Source of the DNA: Pseudomonadota bacterium
GTDB lineage: Bacteria > Pseudomonadota > Alphaproteobacteria > Rhizobiales > Xanthobacteraceae
DNA: 6,055 nt
Assembly (NCBI GenBank): GCA_021779635.1
Contig: JAJYAH010000456.1
Location: 1-6,055, forward strand
Direction: 5' to 3'
The notes under the pieces: generated by a model
Told to the model about the DNA's origin: nothing
Database searches by the model: none
What the model saw: only the letters and a program-made list of their open reading frames with translations
Program-made: the position numbers and the translations under genes
Shown: piece by piece, positions 4,783 to 6,055 of the stretch
Layout: the number at the start of each line of letters is the position of its first letter
Position numbering within the stretch: position 1 is the stretch's first letter

Positions 4783-6055
4783 GTGCTGGCTGGTTGCGCA
4801 CGCCAATTCAACTCCCTGTCGCTGCCGAGGGTCGGGCTTCATTTCGGCCTGACATCCCTGTTGCTGCTCGCGGGAGCCGGATCGGTCCATGACGCGGCGG
4901 CGCTGAACGAAACGCGCACCCTTTCGTTTCACCACACCCACTCCAACGAAGATCTCACCGTCACCTTCAAGCGCGACGGGCGCTACGACGAAGACGCGCT
5001 GAAGCAACTCAATCACTACCTCCGCGACTGGCGCAGCCAGGACCAGACCACGATGGATCGTCATCTGTTCGACATCCTCTGGGAAGTCTACCGCGACGTT
5101 GACGGTAAGAAGCCGATCCAGATCATTTCCGCCTACCGCTCGCCCGCCACCAACGCCATGCTCCGCCGCCGTTCGTCAGGCGTGGCCCGCTTCAGCCAGC
5201 ACATGCTGGGCCACGCCATGGATTTCTTTATTCCGGACGTGCCGCTTGAGCAGATCCGCTATGCCGGGCTTCGCCTGCAACGAGGCGGCGTCGGTTTCTA
5301 TCCGACATCGGGATCGCCCTTCGTCCATCTCGACACCGGCAGCATTCGTCACTGGCCGCGGATGACCCGTGAACAGCTGGTCAAGGTATTCCCTGACGGA
5401 CGCACCGTGCACCTTCCCACCGACGGTACCCCGCTGAAGGGATATGAACTGGCCCGTGCCGACATCGAAAAGCGCGACGGCGACGACAGGGCGATGACCA
5501 AGAGCAGCCCGAGCCTGTGGAGCAGGCTGTTCAAAGGCAAATCGAATGACGAGGAGGACGAGGGCAGCGCTCCGGCCGTCAGCGAAAGACCGGCTGGCGA
5601 TAAAGCTGCCCCGGTCGGCGTGATGGCCGCCGCCGCGCCCGCCAAATCCACCGAAACCGTGCCGATGCCGCGCTCAAAGCCGTCAGCCGTCGCGACGCTC
5701 CAACTGGCTTCCGCCGACGTCCAAATCGTGCAGCCCGCCAAGCCCAGGCAGACGGCGGCCGCATCGGCTGACAAAGCCGAAGCGAAACCGGAAACCCCGA
5801 CCGACATCATCAATGCCCGCGGTTTCTGGGGCGACGCCGCCACGACGCCAAAGCAGGCAACGCCCGCGCAGGTCGCCGCTCTTGGCGCCCGCCAGGCGGT
5901 TTCCTCCGCCGACCCGCAATCGACCGCCAGCGTCTCCGACGCGTTGGCCTATGCGCCCGCAGCCAATTCACCGCTTGACCGCTCGAACGTCGTCGCAGCC
6001 ACCGCGCCGATTCCCCGCGGCGCCCGGCCGGCATCGGTTTCCCGCAACTCAATGG
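4783..6055 (+). CDS. DUF882/peptidase M15-type murein endopeptidase (MepK/YcbK-like) with long C-terminal tail, truncated by window edge
   Basis: This frame opens after a stop at 4678-4680 and runs to the window end, giving at least 424 residues from GTG 4783. Residues 17-35 are hydrophobic (VGLHFGLTSLLLLAGAGS), with likely signal-peptide cleavage near residue 40 (HDAAA before LNE), so the enzyme should be periplasmic. The catalytic domain (about 42-230) carries SAYRSP (116-121), the M15 zinc motif SxHxxGxAxD as S138, H140, G143, A145, D147, and a second histidine in FVHLD (H182). In E. coli the family member MepK cleaves mDAP-mDAP (3-3) and some 4-3 cross-links; it is only about 180 residues long. 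Residues 231 onward form an Ala/Pro-rich tail with an acidic patch (NDEEDEG), VPMPRSKP (293-300), DIINARGFWGD (341-351) and APIPRGARP (408-416). The cross-link-forming transpeptidase lies upstream. Family is secure; the exact start and the tail's role are not. Confidence 0.88.
   Translation, partial: MLAGCARQFNSLSLPRVGLHFGLTSLLLLAGAGSVHDAAALNETRTLSFHHTHSNEDLTVTFKRDGRYDEDALKQLNHYLRDWRSQDQTTMDRHLFDILWEVYRDVDGKKPIQIISAYRSPATNAMLRRRSSGVARFSQHMLGHAMDFFIPDVPLEQIRYAGLRLQRGGVGFYPTSGSPFVHLDTGSIRHWPRMTREQLVKVFPDGRTVHLPTDGTPLKGYELARADIEKRDGDDRAMTKSSPSLWSRLFKGKSNDEEDEGSAPAVSERPAGDKAAPVGVMAAAAPAKSTETVPMPRSKPSAVATLQLASADVQIVQPAKPRQTAAASADKAEAKPETPTDIINARGFWGDAATTPKQATPAQVAALGARQAVSSADPQSTASVSDALAYAPAANSPLDRSNVVAATAPIPRGARPASVSRNSM

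Overview
The window is GC-rich, densely coding DNA whose protein sequences look like those of the Bradyrhizobium/Rhodopseudomonas group (Alphaproteobacteria, Hyphomicrobiales). This placement rests on remembered similarity of the PepF N-terminus, the YcbB-type transpeptidase and the DUF882 protein, not on a database search. The DNA looks chromosomal: there is no sign of an insertion sequence, phage, tRNA, rRNA or CRISPR array.

Layout. (1) Positions 221 to 1, minus strand: the first 73 codons of an M3-family oligoendopeptidase (PepF), running off the left edge. (2) Positions 222-368: a divergent intergenic region holding a perfect TTAA-N7-TTAA CtrA-type box, a GANTC methylation site and a short inverted repeat. 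(3) 369-1883, plus: an NtrC-family response regulator (receiver, AAA+ sigma-54 activator, Fis-type helix-turn-helix) with no partner kinase in view. (4) 1884-2297: about 0.4 kb without a convincing gene, holding a GNRA-capped hairpin, an 11-bp tandem repeat and a small inverted repeat. (5) 2298-4511, plus: an exported YcbB/LdtD-type L,D-transpeptidase with an unusual seven-copy KxDxx linker. (6) 4512-4782: intergenic DNA with a weak terminator-like hairpin, three TTAACC/GGTTAA CtrA-like half-sites, a 9-bp inverted repeat and a GANTC site. (7) 4783 to the right edge, plus: a DUF882/peptidase M15-type (MepK/YcbK-like) murein endopeptidase that starts on GTG and carries a long Ala/Pro-rich tail, still open at 6055.

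How the parts fit. Genes 5 and 7 form a maker/cutter pair for peptidoglycan cross-links, in the same order as ycbB-ycbK in Escherichia coli. There LdtD makes 3-3 (mDAP-mDAP) cross-links and MepK cleaves them. Organisms of this order grow from a pole and use many 3-3 links, so the pair plausibly belongs to envelope growth. The CtrA-like sites and GANTC sites in front of the regulator and the endopeptidase suggest, but do not prove, cell-cycle-timed expression. No wholly new system is visible. The points most worth following are the putative cell-cycle control and the two lineage-specific low-complexity extensions on otherwise well-known cell-wall enzymes.
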